Shown one piece after another: positions 55,359 through 64,000 of a DNA stretch of 64,000 nucleotides (position 1 is the first letter of the stretch; the number at the start of each line of letters is the position of its first letter). The stretch is from a bacterium (GTDB lineage Bacteria; Zhuqueibacterota; Zhuqueibacteria; Oleimicrobiales; Geothermoviventaceae): assembly GCA_028275345.1 (NCBI GenBank), contig JAPWUV010000013.1, forward strand, positions 1 through 64,000, written 5' to 3'. The translations under genes and the position numbers were made by a program. Below the pieces are notes generated by a model. The model was given only the letters and a program-made list of their open reading frames with translations. It searched no databases and was not told the DNA's origin.

Positions 55359-58186
55359 ATGGCCCGGCGGGAATTGAGGAATATTCGTTGGATCGGGATA
55401 GCCGCAGGGGCAGGGTGGCTCGTGATGCTGGAGTCTCCGGCCTTTCACCGCCCACCCGATCTTGCCGAGTCACAGTGGACGGAGGATTCGTTCGAGGACT
55501 TCATCGACGGGAGGTTTCTCGACGCGGGAACGTCTCGAGGGCGGGTAGACTCCAGATCATCAATCGCTGGGATTTGAACGGAGACGGTTTCTTGGATGTG
55601 GTCCTACCCGGTGGCCACAGCCATACCGAGAAAGAGAACGTGTACATCTATCTGAACGACAGAGCCGACATCACTGGACGGTCACGAACGGAGCTGCCCG
55701 GAGCCGGATCCCGCGACGGTGTGGTTGCAGATTTCGACAGAGATGGGTTCAACGATCTCGCCGTAGCCAACTGGCCGGATAGTCACGATGAGCGCGTAGG
55801 GGCGTGGATTTGGTACGGTTCGGCCAACGGATTCTCAGTTGAACGGCGCGTTGAGCTGCCTGCGGAGCGGGCGAGAAGCGTAGCCGTGGGTGACTTCAAT
55901 GGTGACGAATGGCTCGACCTGGCCTTCGCCTGCGAGGAACCGTCAGGCTCGTACGGAGAAGGCTCCGGGTCGAGCCTCATCTTTTGGAATTCGGCCTCGG
56001 GCTTCAACCCGCCGAGGTGCACGCCTCTGCGATTCGGAGGTGGAGGGGCGCTACAGTTGGCGGTGGCCGACTTCGACCGGAACGGACGGGATGACCTGGC
56101 AGCCGTGACGGGCGACACAATTTTCGTCCTGACCGGCGACGGTGCTACGTGGCAGGATGCGTCGCGCTGGCATCGCCTACCGGTGGGGGGACGAGTTCTG
56201 GCTGCGGGCGATGTGGATGGCGACGGATGGCCGGAGCTGGCAGTCTGTCGGAGGTGGGAGGTTCTCGTGCTCCGCGGGGGGCTTTCGGGCTATGGCGTAG
56301 AGCGAGCGATTCCCCTCGGGGCGTCGAATCCTTCCGATGCGGCCTTCGCCGATATCAATCGCGATGGCTACGATGACCTGGGTGTGGCAAACTACGAGGG
56401 CTACCCAGGCGCCACTTGGGTTGATCCGTATGTGTTCTCGTTCCAGGCAGGCTGTCTGACATCCACACCCTCGCTCAAGATACCGACCCTCGGTGCCACT
56501 GCGGTGACCGCCGCCGACCTGAACGGTGACGGTTATCCGGAACTATTGTTCAGCAACGAACGGGTGCTTAACCAGCTCAGCATTTGTTCCTACGTCTTCT
56601 GGAACCGGGGAGGTCAGTTCGCGTTCGGCGACCACACGCAACTTCCGTCCCGAGGGAGTGTGGGGAACACGGTGGGCGACGTGAACAACGATGGATTCCC
56701 GGATGTGGTCCTGTTCAATCGGGCGGGCCACCTTCGCGATGGGCCTGCGGAAACGCATGTCTACTGGGGTGACGGCACACGCAGTTTTTCCGTGCAGCGG
56801 CGCACGGAGATCCCGACTCAACCCGTATTCGGCTACGCGACAACTGATCTTGACGATGATGGCTTCGTGGATCTGATTCTAGCGCACGACCGATTTGTAT
56901 ACGGACTGCCGCACGAGCAGAATGGCCTCAGCATTCTCTGGGGTGGTCCGGAAGGGTTGGGGAAGGCAGTCACCCGTTTGACCATGGATTCGGGCTACGG
57001 AGGAGTACGCATCGCCGATGTGAATGGGGACGGGTACCTAGACATTGTTGCCGGCGGTTCCTGCGTGGATCTCCAAGATCCTTCCCGGCACGGCGTCGCC
57101 ATCTTCTGGGGCTCAGCGACCGGGTTTCATAATCGAGATCGAACGTTGCTCCACGTCCATCGTGAGAAGACCCGCGTACCTCTCACGGCCGACCTGAACA
57201 AGGACGGATGGTTGGATATCGCTGCCCAGGTAGAAGCTGGGAAGGTGCGCATCTGGTGGGGGGCGAGGCACGGTTTCCGCGACGAAAGGTACTTCGATCT
57301 CGATCTCGGCAGGCCGGATGAATTGATGTACATCAATGCGGCCGATTTCGATCGGGATGGATGGCTCGACCTTTTGTTGCCAAAGCGGGTTCCCCAGGAC
57401 TCGGTGAACACCTCGTTCATCTACTACGGATCGCCCACTGGGTTCTCCGGCGAGCGACGTGAAGAGATCCTCTCGTACGTCCCGTACGACAATGCGATCG
57501 CGGATTTTGACCGGGATGGTTGGTTGGACATCTTCCTTGTGAGCTACGGGACCGACCGGGAAGGGCGCAATCCCCCGTCAATCATCCATTGGGGAGGGCC
57601 AGAGGGTTTTGGTCGCAGGCCGGTTACGAGACTGGGTACCTACGGGGCCTCGGGGGCGGAAGCCGCGGACTACGACGCGGACGGCTGGATCGATCTTTTC
57701 GTGGCCAACCACCGTCGGGCTGGCTCGAGGGAGCGCCCCGTTCCCCATTGCCATCGCACCGAGTCCATGCTCTTTTGGGGTGGCCCGGATGGGTTCTCAG
57801 AGCAGCGGTGCTGGGAAGTGCCGGCGTCCGGGCCGAGCGGTCTAAACGTGCGGGATCCGGGAAACAGTTACGACCGGGGAATATATGAGGACTACGAGTC
57901 CTCGCCATACCGCATTCCCGAAGGATTAACGCCCGCCAGAATCTTCTGGAAAGCGGAGACTCCTCACGGCACAAGGGTGAGGTTCCAAGTGCGAGTATCG
58001 GAGTCCGAGGAAGGTTTGGCGAAGGCTGCATGGATCGGTCCCCGGGGTGCCGGGACATGGTTCGGGAAAAGCGGATCGAAGATCCGGGCCCCGAAAGGTC
58101 GTTGGATCGAGTATCGTGCCAGACTAGAGTCGCCGAATGCGGGACCGACCCCATACCTGTATTCGGTCACAATCGCCTTCGAATAG
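55359..58186 (+). pseudogene. VCBS/FG-GAP repeat secreted protein, split by a frameshift
   Basis: The N-terminus lies in one frame (ATG 55359, GAGG 10 bp upstream, signal-like hydrophobic stretch, then TEDSFEDFIDGRF). That frame stops at 55577. The long remainder is in the frame shifted by -1, beginning near 55550 with LQIINRWDLNGDG. The next gene, a paralog, has EDSFEDFADGRF, then RGRVQSVNRWDVNGDG in one frame, so the junction is near 55545-55553. The main part has 14 calcium-binding D-x-D-x-D-G motifs (e.g. DFDRDGFNDLAVAN), which would suit two seven-bladed propellers. A C-terminal domain follows (GPRGAGTWFGKSGSK). It could be an assembly error, a mutation or a phase-variable gene. Confidence 0.75.
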
Positions 58187-58198
58187 GTAGGTGGTGGA

Positions 58199-61051
58199 AT
58201 GAGACCGGTTGCCCACAGGGCACGTACGGCACTGATCGCACTATTCGTGGGCACGGTCTTTCTTCCCAGGGTTCTTGCCCAGGTTACCGTTTGGCGCGAG
58301 GATTCGTTCGAGGATTTCGCTGACGGCAGATTCGACGACGGCGGAGCAAATATGTATGTGTCCCACCGCGGCCGAGTGCAATCGGTAAATCGATGGGACG
58401 TGAATGGCGACGGGTATATCGATATTCTGTGCGTGAATTCGCATCCGCTGGTGGAGATGTTGGATCTTTCCATTTACTGGGGCAATGGGAAGGACTACAG
58501 CATCCGGGACCACAGCTACATCCCCGCTAATGGGCCGATGCGCCTGGCGGTGGGCGATTTGAATCGGGATGGCGAACTAGACTTGGTGGTCGCGAACTAC
58601 TCCAATGGTACCTGGCAAGAAATGGATTCGTATGTCTACTACGGTGGCCTCAAGGACAGGAACTATCAGCGCAAGCGAGGCGAGTGGGCATTCTATCCGT
58701 TTTGCAGACGAGTGTCGCTTCCCACCTACAGCGCGCAAGGAGTAGCTGTAGCAGATCTCAATAACGACGGCTGGCCCGACATCATCTTCGCATTTTCGCC
58801 CGGGTACTGGGAGTATCGCACGAGAGAAGAACCTCCCCCGTCACGGATCTATTGGAATAGCTCGATGGGCTTTGACGCTGGGAACTTCACGGAGATTGGG
58901 ACCCGAGGGGCCACGGACGTGTCGGCGGGGGATTTTGACCGGGACGGATGGTTGGATCTGGTTTTCGCGAATGCTCTCGGACCCGTCTCATTCGTGTACT
59001 ACGGGGGAGAAGAAGGCTTCTCCGAGAGCAGACGAGTTGAACTGCCGACCGTGCAGCCTCATGCCGTGGAGGTAGCGGATCTGAACAACGACGGGTGGCT
59101 CGATATTGTGTTTGCCAACGAGGGTGCCCAAGTCTCCTACGCCTATTTAGGTGAGCACGGCAGCTTCAGCCCTGGTCGACGGATCGAGTTCGAGACCCAC
59201 ACTGCTAAGGATGTGGCCATTGAGGATTTCAATCGCGATGGGTTCGCAGACATCTTCTTCACCAACCACCAGCATTCATTGACGGGAGATCCCAACCGGG
59301 CTAATCGCCTGATCGATTCCTACCTCTACTTTGGGTCCGCGACCGGGTTTTCCCCGGAGAGACGTCAATCCCTGCAGACCATCGGCGCATGGGGAGCCCA
59401 GGCGGCCGACCTAAATGGCGACGGCTGGACGGACCTTCTGGTCTGCAATTTCCAGGAGCACTATTCGTACGAGGTACCCTCGTTCATCTATTGGAACGGT
59501 CCGAACGGGTTTGACCTCACGAGGCGAACGTGTCTGTACGAGCACGGCGCCCAGGGATGCGCCATTGCGGACCTGAATGGCGACGGACATCTGGACATCG
59601 TCATCACCTCAATGATGGGGAATTCTCGGGGCGAATACGACCCATCATACTTATACTTGGGAGACGGGCGCGGGCATTACAGCACCGCGCGCCGGATCGA
59701 GCTATTGGGTCGGGAAGCGTACGAGCAAGCTATGGCGGATCTTGATGACGACGGCCAGGTCGATGTGCTGCTCGTGAATCGCGGCGAAACCTCTCGCAAC
59801 GCCAACGAGGTCTGGATCTACTGGAACGAAGGGAACCGTTTCAGCCCCTGGCGGATCACCGGGTTACCATGTTACAACGGCGTCGGGGTGGAGGTGGCGG
59901 ATCTGGATCGGGATGGATACCTCGACGTGGTGGTGTCTAACGGGAAGCCATTGCGATGGGAGCGCGAGGGGCGGCCCGTTCCCGGGAGCTATATCTACTG
60001 GGGGGAACCTGAGGGATGGCCGGTCACCGAGAGGACAGAGCTCCCGATTGCTTGGACCCGGTCACCAGCGATTTGCGATCTGAATGGAGATGGGTATCTG
60101 GATCTGGCCTTTGGGCAGGAGGGAAACCGCGGCGAAGCCACGGTTTTCTACGGCGATGGCAACCGCAATTTCGACCGTACGATAAGGCTTCCTGGCAGTA
60201 GCGGCACGGGCGGACCCGCTGTGGCGGATCTGAACAAGGACGGCCGACTGGATATTGCCTTCGCGCACGAGAAGAACGCCCTAATCTACTATCAGGCCGA
60301 CGACGGTACGTTCCCGGAGGCTAATCGGGCTACATTGCCCGTGCAGGCCAAGACTATTACCATTGCGGATGTGAATCGCGACGGCTGGCTGGACCTGGTG
60401 TGCCCCTTCTACAAGGGACAAGGGAAGCGGTCCGGGTACTCCACAATTCTTCTTGGATCAGCAGGGGGATATTCGCTCGACCGGACCGTCCGCTTGCCCA
60501 CCGATGGGGCTACCGGTTCCATCGTGAGCGATTTCAATCGCGACGGCTACCCGGACGTCTTCTTTTTCTGCCACAGGGCGGACGGGAGCCCAGATGAGGT
60601 TGGGAAATACGCAGATCACCACACGTTCTCGCTACTCTATTGGGGCGGACCGGCTGGCTTTGATGCTTTCCATCGGCTTGAGGTTCCGAGCGTGGGTGCG
60701 CACTACGACCCGGGTGTGGATCTTGGGCACATCCGGGACCGCAGGTTTGAGTTCGCCTACGTGTCGTCGCCCTATCGGGCGGCGGGCCGGCGACCGGTGC
60801 ACCTCACTTGGTGGGGCGAGACGCCCGCCTGTTCGTCGATCCAGTTTCAATTGCGCACGGCCTCCACATTGGCCGAGCTCGAGCGGAGCGAGTGGCGAGG
60901 CCCTAAGGGCGGAGGTTCCTTTTTCGTCAAGAGAAGTCAGGATGTCAAGGGCATACCTGCGGGGGAGTGGGTCCAATATCGGGTGATTTTCGCGAGCGAC
61001 AACGGAGCATACTCGGCAGTATTGGATGGTGTGGAGATCCTATTGAAGTAA
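58199..61051 (+). CDS. VCBS/FG-GAP repeat secreted protein
   Basis: 950 aa with an intact signal peptide (LIALFVGTVFLPRVLAQ). After the EDSFEDFADGRFDDGG tag it has 14 Ca2+-loop motifs, for example DVNGDGYIDILCV, DLNNDGWPDIIFA and DFNRDGYPDVFFF. Each sits in a propeller-blade-like unit, so two seven-bladed propellers are possible. The last 75 residues (FQLRTASTLAELERSEWRGP, then GEWVQYRVIF) resemble the end of the preceding paralog. Such proteins act outside the cell, often as adhesins or carbohydrate binders; the substrate is unknown. It lies 12 bp after the frameshifted paralog. Confidence 0.88.
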   Translation: MRPVAHRARTALIALFVGTVFLPRVLAQVTVWREDSFEDFADGRFDDGGANMYVSHRGRVQSVNRWDVNGDGYIDILCVNSHPLVEMLDLSIYWGNGKDYSIRDHSYIPANGPMRLAVGDLNRDGELDLVVANYSNGTWQEMDSYVYYGGLKDRNYQRKRGEWAFYPFCRRVSLPTYSAQGVAVADLNNDGWPDIIFAFSPGYWEYRTREEPPPSRIYWNSSMGFDAGNFTEIGTRGATDVSAGDFDRDGWLDLVFANALGPVSFVYYGGEEGFSESRRVELPTVQPHAVEVADLNNDGWLDIVFANEGAQVSYAYLGEHGSFSPGRRIEFETHTAKDVAIEDFNRDGFADIFFTNHQHSLTGDPNRANRLIDSYLYFGSATGFSPERRQSLQTIGAWGAQAADLNGDGWTDLLVCNFQEHYSYEVPSFIYWNGPNGFDLTRRTCLYEHGAQGCAIADLNGDGHLDIVITSMMGNSRGEYDPSYLYLGDGRGHYSTARRIELLGREAYEQAMADLDDDGQVDVLLVNRGETSRNANEVWIYWNEGNRFSPWRITGLPCYNGVGVEVADLDRDGYLDVVVSNGKPLRWEREGRPVPGSYIYWGEPEGWPVTERTELPIAWTRSPAICDLNGDGYLDLAFGQEGNRGEATVFYGDGNRNFDRTIRLPGSSGTGGPAVADLNKDGRLDIAFAHEKNALIYYQADDGTFPEANRATLPVQAKTITIADVNRDGWLDLVCPFYKGQGKRSGYSTILLGSAGGYSLDRTVRLPTDGATGSIVSDFNRDGYPDVFFFCHRADGSPDEVGKYADHHTFSLLYWGGPAGFDAFHRLEVPSVGAHYDPGVDLGHIRDRRFEFAYVSSPYRAAGRRPVHLTWWGETPACSSIQFQLRTASTLAELERSEWRGPKGGGSFFVKRSQDVKGIPAGEWVQYRVIFASDNGAYSAVLDGVEILLK

Positions 61052-61100
61052 TCGGTCCGGGAGTGTTGGGCGGTTCTCAACAAGAAGCGAGGCGGCTCTC

Positions 61101-62807
61101 TTGCGGAAAAGGACGAAATATTCGAGCGCAGTTCTTGTTGGTCTCCTCTGGGAGTTAGTCGGTATTGCGTCGGCGCTGACCAAGGCCGACTTTCCGGGAG
61201 CCGCTGGAAGTGTGGGTCCCACGACGGAACCTGTGCCCTTGGACCGTTACCGTGTGGTACGCTACGTCTCCGTGACCAAGGGCTCCGATGTTGACGGGGA
61301 CGGCACGCAAGCGCGTCCATGGCGTACGCTTGTCTATGCTCTTTCTCGAGCTGGGGAAGCTTCCGTCGATGGGCGTTGGGCAATTCTCGTCGCCGCCGGG
61401 GTCTACAACACTGGCACCGTTCACATGCGATCCTTCGTGGACCTTTACGGTGGCTTTGACCCGGAGAGCTGGGAACGGGACATTTGGAGATTCCCGACCA
61501 TCCTCGACGGCCAGCGTGTACGGCGCGTGGCGGTCGGTGCGGATAGTGCCCGGTTGGATGGATTCGTGATTGCGCGCGGAGCCGCAGAAGGTCACGGAGG
61601 CGGGATCCTCTGTCAGGATACCTCGCCTATCATTTCGAACAACGTCATTCGCGATAATGTCGCTCTTGCGCCCAGGCGCGCGGATCGCTTTCACCTCTAC
61701 CAGCCCGGCCACCATGGGGGCGGGATCGCTTGCCTTTACAATGCCGCGCCTTGGATCCGCCAGAACCTAATCTGCGAGAATCGGACGGCCTTCGGCTGTG
61801 GGGCGGGCGTAGCGTTCTACGGTTTCCGGCGGGCAGGGGATCCGGAAGAGCCGAAGTTACGGGATAATCGCCTGGTCGGGGGAGTACAGCCGAAGCTCGA
61901 AATGAACGTGATCATCGCGAATACCTCCGGGGTGGATGACTTGAGCGGTTCGCGCAGCAGCAGCGGCGGCGGGATCTTGTGCGCCTACGAAGCTAGACCA
62001 TTCGTGCGCAACAATGTAATTGCCCTCAATCGGGCGTTGGGCCGGAGCGACGCGGGTGGGATCTACTGCGAGTATTTCTCCTACCCGGAGATTTTGTCCA
62101 ACTGGATCGTCGGCAACCTGGCGGCAGACGACGGGGGCGGCATCTACGTCTGTCGCCTGAGCCATGCGTTGATACGGGAGAACCTGATTGCCGGCAATCG
62201 CGCGGAGGGTGGGGCAGGCGGTGGGGTCAGGCTTAGTAAGGAGGGCAGGGCCACAATCATGCAAAACTGGATTGTCCGTAATCGGCGCGGGGGTCTGTGT
62301 AGTGTGGATTCCTATGCCGAAGTTACGGACAATGTGATTGCCGACAACTGGGAAGGCCCGGGTTTCTGGTTCCATTGCCATTTCACCTACTATCGCTCTT
62401 CCTTGCTGCGGGAGAACGTGATCCGAGGGAATCAAACGGGGCAAGTCGTGGTGGAACCGGCGGGAGTGGTGTTGGTGCAAGGGAACAATGTGGAGGGCGG
62501 GTATCCGGGTGGGAATCGGGACTGGGACTCGGGATTCGCACAAGACGCCTGGCTGACCCGCGCCGAGGTCGTTTCTCACGACTCACTGCGCTACACGACG
62601 GTGCTCACGGTCGAGACTTCGGATTCACCCGGAGTTATCGGTCCGGGAAGGGTAGTTCGGGTGGGGGATGCGTGGACGGTGGTCAGGCATTGGGAAGCTC
62701 CTTCGGTTACTGTCTGGGGGATCCTGGGCCGCAAGGGCGACCGGGTCGAACTGGAGCTCTTGCGTAGTTACGAGGTTGGGAGACCCGCGCGCCGGAGGTC
62801 GTTGTGA
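61101..62807 (+). CDS. Secreted right-handed parallel beta-helix protein
   Basis: 568 aa. A basic start and short hydrophobic stretch (SSAVLVGLLWELVGIASAL) serve as signal peptide. The body repeats coils such as GGGILCQDTSPIISNNVIRD, GGIACLYNAAPWIRQNLICE and GGGIYVCRLSHALIRENLIA, a NosD/pectate-lyase-like solenoid starting near residue 150. Pectin-lyase fold proteins bind or cut polysaccharides. I see no catalytic signature, so an enzyme is only possible. The TTG start at 61101 is used; it has no strong ribosome site. Confidence 0.82.
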   Translation: MRKRTKYSSAVLVGLLWELVGIASALTKADFPGAAGSVGPTTEPVPLDRYRVVRYVSVTKGSDVDGDGTQARPWRTLVYALSRAGEASVDGRWAILVAAGVYNTGTVHMRSFVDLYGGFDPESWERDIWRFPTILDGQRVRRVAVGADSARLDGFVIARGAAEGHGGGILCQDTSPIISNNVIRDNVALAPRRADRFHLYQPGHHGGGIACLYNAAPWIRQNLICENRTAFGCGAGVAFYGFRRAGDPEEPKLRDNRLVGGVQPKLEMNVIIANTSGVDDLSGSRSSSGGGILCAYEARPFVRNNVIALNRALGRSDAGGIYCEYFSYPEILSNWIVGNLAADDGGGIYVCRLSHALIRENLIAGNRAEGGAGGGVRLSKEGRATIMQNWIVRNRRGGLCSVDSYAEVTDNVIADNWEGPGFWFHCHFTYYRSSLLRENVIRGNQTGQVVVEPAGVVLVQGNNVEGGYPGGNRDWDSGFAQDAWLTRAEVVSHDSLRYTTVLTVETSDSPGVIGPGRVVRVGDAWTVVRHWEAPSVTVWGILGRKGDRVELELLRSYEVGRPARRRSL

Positions 62808-62827
62808 AGGCAAGGTGAGGTTCGGTG

Positions 62828-64000
62828 ATGAGAGCTGGTTACGTGTACGCGCTCACGGTATTGATGTTCGGGGTGTGTCTTGCCCGGGAATGCAGCGGTG
62901 GGCAGGGCGGGCAAGCGCCAATTCAGTTGAGTCCCGGTCCTCATCTGTTCATCGACGACTATCTCATTGGGGAGCAGTCTTTTCTAAGCAGGACGGTGAA
63001 TCAGCCGGAGAAGCTGCCGGTGCCAGTGGTCACCGGCGGACGAGACGGCGACGAAAACTTTCAGCCGTACCTTAGCGTGATCCGGGACCCGCAGACCGGG
63101 AGGTTCCGGATGTGGTACGACATTCCTGAGAACGTCCATCAGTCGCACATTGGCTACCTTGAATCCGAGGACGGCGTCCATTGGATACGCCCCCATCGGG
63201 TCCTTCCGGATCCGCACGAGATTCGTTTTGGCTGCTCAGTGTTGGACCGCGGAGCGGATTTCCCCGACCCCACCTGCCGCTACGTACTCGCTTTCTACCA
63301 TGGCGACGGAACGATGCTCGCCACTTCGCCGGACGGATTGCGCTGGAGTATGCTTGCGGACACCTCGGTCATCAAACACAATCACGATATCACATCGCTG
63401 CATTGGGATCCCATCCGGAAGCAGTACCTGGCCATTATCTCCGTGTTGATGGAGGGTAAGCACTGGCAGGGCCGTAGACGCATTCCTCACCAGAGCGTCA
63501 GCAAAGATCTGATTCACTGGGAAAAGCCGTGGGTGATCATGACTCCCAAGATCGGTGCTCCGATCGAGAGGGGGGAAACGGAGTTTTATGCGATGTCGGG
63601 GGTAATTGCCCGCGGCGAACTATTGATCGGTTTGGTCAAGATCCTGCGCGATGATCTGAACGCAACCCCCGGCAAGACGGCGCAAGAGATGGGGGATTTG
63701 GAACGCAAGGCGGCGGGTCTCGGCTATACTGTACTGGCGTGGAGCCGCGACGGCCGCACTTGGCAGCGCGATCACGAACCATTCATCCCCAACAACCCCG
63801 TGCCGGGTACCTGGGACCACGCTATGGCTTGGGGCGACGAGCAACTCGTTGTTGGGGATACGACGCTCATCTACTACGGGGGCTATGCGCGGGGCCATAA
63901 AGTGGCTCGATTCACGGAACGCCAGATCGGCCTGGCACGCATGCCGAGGGACCGATACGTGGCCCGAGAAGCGGACCTGAATCCCGGAAGGTTGCTCACC
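62828..64000 (+). CDS. Five-bladed propeller, glycosidase-like secreted protein (3' end outside window)
   Basis: The frame is open from ATG 62828 to the last base (391 codons), so it is cut by the window end. AGGTGAGG lies seven bases before the ATG. A signal peptide (GYVYALTVLMFGVCLAREC) is followed by HLFIDDYLIGEQ near residue 42 and FQPYLSVIRDPQTGRFRMWY near 79. The blade-like repeats SEDGVHWIRP, SPDGLRWSML, SKDLIHWEKP and SRDGRTWQRD follow. This resembles the GH43/GH32/GH130-type propeller proteins common in polysaccharide-degrading bacteria. No catalytic triad can be assigned with certainty. Confidence 0.8.
   Translation, partial: MRAGYVYALTVLMFGVCLARECSGGQGGQAPIQLSPGPHLFIDDYLIGEQSFLSRTVNQPEKLPVPVVTGGRDGDENFQPYLSVIRDPQTGRFRMWYDIPENVHQSHIGYLESEDGVHWIRPHRVLPDPHEIRFGCSVLDRGADFPDPTCRYVLAFYHGDGTMLATSPDGLRWSMLADTSVIKHNHDITSLHWDPIRKQYLAIISVLMEGKHWQGRRRIPHQSVSKDLIHWEKPWVIMTPKIGAPIERGETEFYAMSGVIARGELLIGLVKILRDDLNATPGKTAQEMGDLERKAAGLGYTVLAWSRDGRTWQRDHEPFIPNNPVPGTWDHAMAWGDEQLVVGDTTLIYYGGYARGHKVARFTERQIGLARMPRDRYVAREADLNPGRLLT

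Noticed and set aside
55349-55550. TTG at 55349 as the true start of the first VCBS protein
   Set aside because: That frame gives no signal peptide and no EDSFEDF tag, whereas the other frame has both, as in the paralog. A frameshift explains it better.
55503-55577. Programmed -1 frameshifting in the VCBS gene
   Set aside because: I see no X-XXY-YYZ slippery heptamer in phase and no clear downstream pseudoknot, so mutation or error is more likely.

Overview
The window is a gene-dense, high-GC bacterial chromosome segment in which every supported gene lies on the + strand. It codes for a diderm with lipopolysaccharide: KDO synthesis (kdsB, kdsA, kdsD), Lpt export (lptC, an OstA/LptA-like protein, lptB), heptosyltransferase-type glycosyltransferases and an outer-membrane beta-barrel. 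It also has sigma-54, a sodium- or proton-linked Rnf complex, HslUV, and many secreted VCBS/FG-GAP, DNRLRE and beta-helix proteins. Together these resemble uncultured FCB-group lineages (KSB1/Calditrichota-like). That placement is my inference from gene content, not a phylogeny.

Layout. (1) 0-6.7 kb: the 3' part of an AgcS-type amino-acid/Na+ symporter, histidine degradation genes hutU-hutI, and a translationally coupled DNRLRE lipoprotein with a beta-barrel protein. (2) 6.9-10.6 kb: a TPR lipoprotein, then rpiB-glyA-nrdR, closed by a strong intrinsic terminator. (3) 10.6-16 kb: rnfCDGEA without rnfB, then tatC. (4) 16-27 kb: nadA, dcd, a PHP phosphoesterase, a RACo-like 2Fe-2S/ASKHA protein, an M24 peptidase, a ROK kinase, a secreted GH13 amylase and a large FAD reductase fused to a START-like domain. 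(5) 27.3-39.3 kb: a compact envelope and housekeeping run, gatC-kdsB-pyrG-kdsA-kdsD-lptC-ostA-lptB-rpoN-hslV-hslU-argF. It starts from a near-consensus promoter with a terminator hairpin in its leader. (6) 39.4-45.1 kb: a FemAB-like transferase, three glycosyltransferases, tRNA-Arg(CCT) and a membrane-anchored TPR protein.

(7) About 45.1-46.3 kb holds no gene I can name. (8) From 46.3 kb the content turns accessory. Two tandem 72-bp promoter/operator units precede an IclR/KdgR-type regulator. It is followed by a sodium:solute symporter, a split transketolase pair and a KduD/gluconate-5-dehydrogenase-like SDR, which reads as a regulated sugar or sugar-acid uptake and catabolism operon. Directly after come six exported proteins in a row: a duplicated-domain protein, a TPR-PhoD fusion, two 14-motif VCBS proteins (the first split by a frameshift), a parallel beta-helix protein, and the start of a beta-propeller glycosidase-like protein that runs off the window.

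The best candidate for an undescribed system is this 46.3-64 kb cassette: an IclR-controlled transport and transketolase operon next to a set of exported, probably calcium-binding and carbohydrate-facing proteins. Other points worth checking are the missing rnfB, the attenuator-like gatC leader, the FAD-START fusion and the RACo-like gene without an obvious corrinoid partner.
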